From contig JBAZRT010000009.1 in the NCBI GenBank assembly GCA_041662765.1, positions 1-20,817 on the forward strand: a DNA stretch of 20,817 nt. The letters are read 5' to 3'. Made by a program: the position numbers and the translations under genes. Origin of the DNA: JAPLXD01 sp041662765 (lineage in GTDB: Bacteria > Patescibacteriota > Minisyncoccia > Moranbacterales > UBA11712). Shown piece by piece: positions 19,450 to 20,817 of this stretch. How positions within the stretch are numbered: the stretch's first letter is position 1; every line of letters starts with the position of its first letter. Below the pieces are notes generated by a model, which worked only from the letters and a program-made list of their open reading frames with translations, ran no database searches and had not been told where the DNA came from.

Positions 19450-20817
19450 TTAGTCTTTCACTATTTTTCCGCCGAAGATATCGGCGGCTTCTTGCAATAA
19501 GTTTTTTCTCTCTTTGAAATCAGGATATTGAGCGGAAAAATCTTTTTCAGTGATGGGTTTGAGCTTCAAGACAACGCCTGTTATCTTATCAATTGCTTTT
19601 TCGATTGTCAACCGGTTTTGCGTATCGGAAATTTTGTCATTGTAAAAAGAATATTTCGTGCGAAGAAACAGATATTTTCCCTCTATGAGAATCGGTTGGC
19701 ACATCTTGAGGACAGAAGAGAGAGAATGGTTGTAGCTTTTGAGCGAATCGATGATTTCGCGCCAGTTCGAGATGACGAGATCAAGATCAACAGAAGCATC
19801 TTCTGATATTTTGGTTTTTTTTACCGGAGCAGGGTCGTTTTGGGAAGTATCAGGACTTTTTTTTTCTTCAATTTTTTTCTCAATTTTTGCGGCGGGCGAT
19901 TGGGGAGGAGTTGATATCTCACTCTTGTCTTCATTCAAGTGTTGGGCCCTCGGATAAGTTGGGTTTTGCGAGGCCATTTTAGCGATGCTGACCTCGAGAA
20001 AAAGCTGGGGAATCGAGCTGGACTTAAAACGCTCGATATTTTCTTGGAGAACGTTGATAAAATTCAGGATATCGTCTGTTTCGACGCTCGCGATTTGGCC
20101 TTTGATCTGTCCAAACCTTTCTTTTGTTATTTCATAAGAAAGCTTTTGGCCGAGATCGGGATTGATTTTGAGAACAAGCATTTGCCGCAAATAGTTGAGT
20201 AGGGATTTCGAAAAATTTTTGAAGTCTATTCCCATTTCGCGAAGTTCGCCGATCTTTGAAAAAACTTCCGAGTATTTTTTTTGGATAACAAGGTCGACAA
20301 ATTCGGCCGTGAATTTTTCCGAAACGGTTCCCAAAATGAATTCAACTTCTTTGGTCGTTATTTGCTTATCCTCGAGAGCAATGATCTGGCCGAGCAAGCT
20401 TTCGGCGTTTCGCATTCCGCCTTCCGAAGAAGAGGCGATAATTTCGAGCGCTTCTCGGTCAACCTTCACTTTTTCGAGCTTGGCGATCTCATCGAGGCGT
20501 TTGATGATCTCTTCGATCGTGAGGCGGGTGAAATCAAAGCGCTGAACGCGCGACAAAATAGTCTCCGGAATTTTGTGGACCTCTGTTGTTGCCAATATAA
20601 ATACAACATTCGCCGGCGGTTCTTCCAAGGTCTTTAGCAAAGCGTTAAACGCTCCGCCGGAGAGCATATGGACTTCGTCGATGATATAGACTTTGTATTT
20701 GAGGGAGCTCGGCGGGAGCTTCACGGTTTCCCGCAGCTCTCGAATATTATCCACACCCGTATTCGAAGCGGCATCAATTTCGATGATATCAAGTGCCCGT
20801 CCGTCAAGAATATTTTT
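19450..20817 (-). CDS. dnaX: DNA polymerase III subunit gamma/tau (5' part outside window)
   Basis: DnaX forms the AAA+ clamp-loader core; the long form (tau) also ties the loader to polymerase. The visible 455 residues begin inside the AAA+ domain with IIEIDAASNTGVDNIREL, then Walker B VYIIDEVHML, AFNALLKTLEEPPANVVFIL, ATTEVHKIPETILSRVQ and sensor II/lid helices, and a collar domain with LLNYLRQMLVLKINPDLGQK. A Lys/Pro/Ser-rich linker (AAKIEKKIEEKKSPDTSQ) precedes a C-terminal domain-V-like part (WREIIDSLKSYNHSLSSVLK). The start and P-loop are off the right edge. An A9 run in the linker (19857-19865) could yield a gamma-like short form. The stop is one base from tRNA-Gln. Confidence 0.97.
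   Translation of the reverse strand, partial: KNILDGRALDIIEIDAASNTGVDNIRELRETVKLPPSSLKYKVYIIDEVHMLSGGAFNALLKTLEEPPANVVFILATTEVHKIPETILSRVQRFDFTRLTIEEIIKRLDEIAKLEKVKVDREALEIIASSSEGGMRNAESLLGQIIALEDKQITTKEVEFILGTVSEKFTAEFVDLVIQKKYSEVFSKIGELREMGIDFKNFSKSLLNYLRQMLVLKINPDLGQKLSYEITKERFGQIKGQIASVETDDILNFINVLQENIERFKSSSIPQLFLEVSIAKMASQNPTYPRAQHLNEDKSEISTPPQSPAAKIEKKIEEKKSPDTSQNDPAPVKKTKISEDASVDLDLVISNWREIIDSLKSYNHSLSSVLKMCQPILIEGKYLFLRTKYSFYNDKISDTQNRLTIEKAIDKITGVVLKLKPITEKDFSAQYPDFKERKNLLQEAADIFGGKIVKD
19469..19487 (-). other. Hairpin in the 3' end of dnaX, before tRNA-Gln
   Basis: CCGCCGA and TCGGCGG are perfect 7-bp arms around a 5-nt loop, about 20 nt upstream of the tRNA. On the minus-strand RNA it is followed by A and not U residues, so it is not a terminator. 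It codes for conserved-looking residues, so pairing may be incidental; a processing signal is possible. Confidence 0.35.
19857..19865 (-). other. A9 slippery tract in the dnaX linker (possible tau/gamma switch)
   Basis: The frame reads GAA GAA AAA AAA AGT. One extra A (or a -1 ribosomal shift) gives AAG TCC TGA, stopping at 19850-19852. One A fewer gives a stop 11 codons later at 19821-19823. Either way the product ends between the collar domain and the tau-specific part, as gamma does. A8 (19815-19822) and A7 runs flank it. Confidence 0.5.

Noticed and set aside
20747..20755. Second perfect TTATCCACA (DnaA box) inside dnaX
   Set aside because: It encodes the conserved TGVDNI segment of DnaX, so codon constraint explains it.
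1..20817. CRISPR array, insertion sequence, prophage, attachment site or replication origin
   Set aside because: No spaced repeats, transposase or integrase motifs, or clustered DnaA boxes were found.

Overview
The window looks like chromosomal DNA from a member of the Candidate Phyla Radiation (Patescibacteria), probably the Parcubacteria/Moranbacteria side. This placement is inferred from gene style, not from a phylogeny. The signs are: core bacterial genes (ftsQ, uvrB-uvrA-uvrC, obgE, dnaX, tsaC) interspersed with A/K-rich proteins I cannot assign; a lone membrane-anchored VirD4/HerA-type ATPase; a UvrC shortened at its C-terminus; very tight intergenic spacing; and translation starts mostly without Shine-Dalgarno sequences. 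TGA acts as a stop (ftsQ, for example), so the code is standard and not the TGA=Gly code of Gracilibacteria. No transposase, CRISPR array, prophage or rRNA gene was seen.

Layout. (1) 1-897: ftsQ, forward, possibly cut at its start, convergent with a reverse-strand GT-C (family 39-like) membrane glycosyltransferase (914-2803). (2) 2804-2989: divergent promoter region with an extended -10, a leader hairpin and one perfect DnaA-box match. (3) 2990-9342: four forward genes, namely a 972-aa Gly/Ala-rich membrane-segment protein, a 100-aa and a 164-aa acidic protein, and an 844-aa membrane-anchored VirD4/TraG-HerA ATPase. This is the part of the window most likely to be an uncharacterised system. 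(4) 9343-9640: an inverted repeat, a 49-aa Pro/Ala/Glu-rich mini-protein, a UUCG-loop hairpin over its stop codon and a bidirectional terminator. (5) 9641-11148, reverse: a 120-aa unknown coupled by TAATG to a DUF763-family gene with a helix-hairpin-helix-like motif. (6) 11193-17386, forward: a strong promoter directly before uvrB, then uvrA and uvrC, giving all three nucleotide-excision-repair subunits together. (7) 17412-17437: bidirectional terminator. (8) 20817-17448, reverse: dnaX (5' end outside the window), tRNA-Gln(UUG), obgE, a 66-aa membrane protein, tsaC (frame broken at an A9 run) and a 40-aa nine-cysteine mini-protein.

How the genes work together. UvrA/UvrB find damage and UvrC makes both incisions. 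Here UvrC lacks the C-terminal HhH domain and two of the four cysteines reported to bind Fe-S in E. coli UvrC, and UvrA has His in place of one Zn-module cysteine. The reverse block joins replication (DnaX), translation (tRNA-Gln), ribosome assembly (Obg) and tRNA t6A modification (TsaC). Two A9 tracts in this block stand out. One sits in the DnaX linker, where a single-base slip gives a gamma-like short product. The other breaks the tsaC frame exactly where the homologous reading frame resumes.
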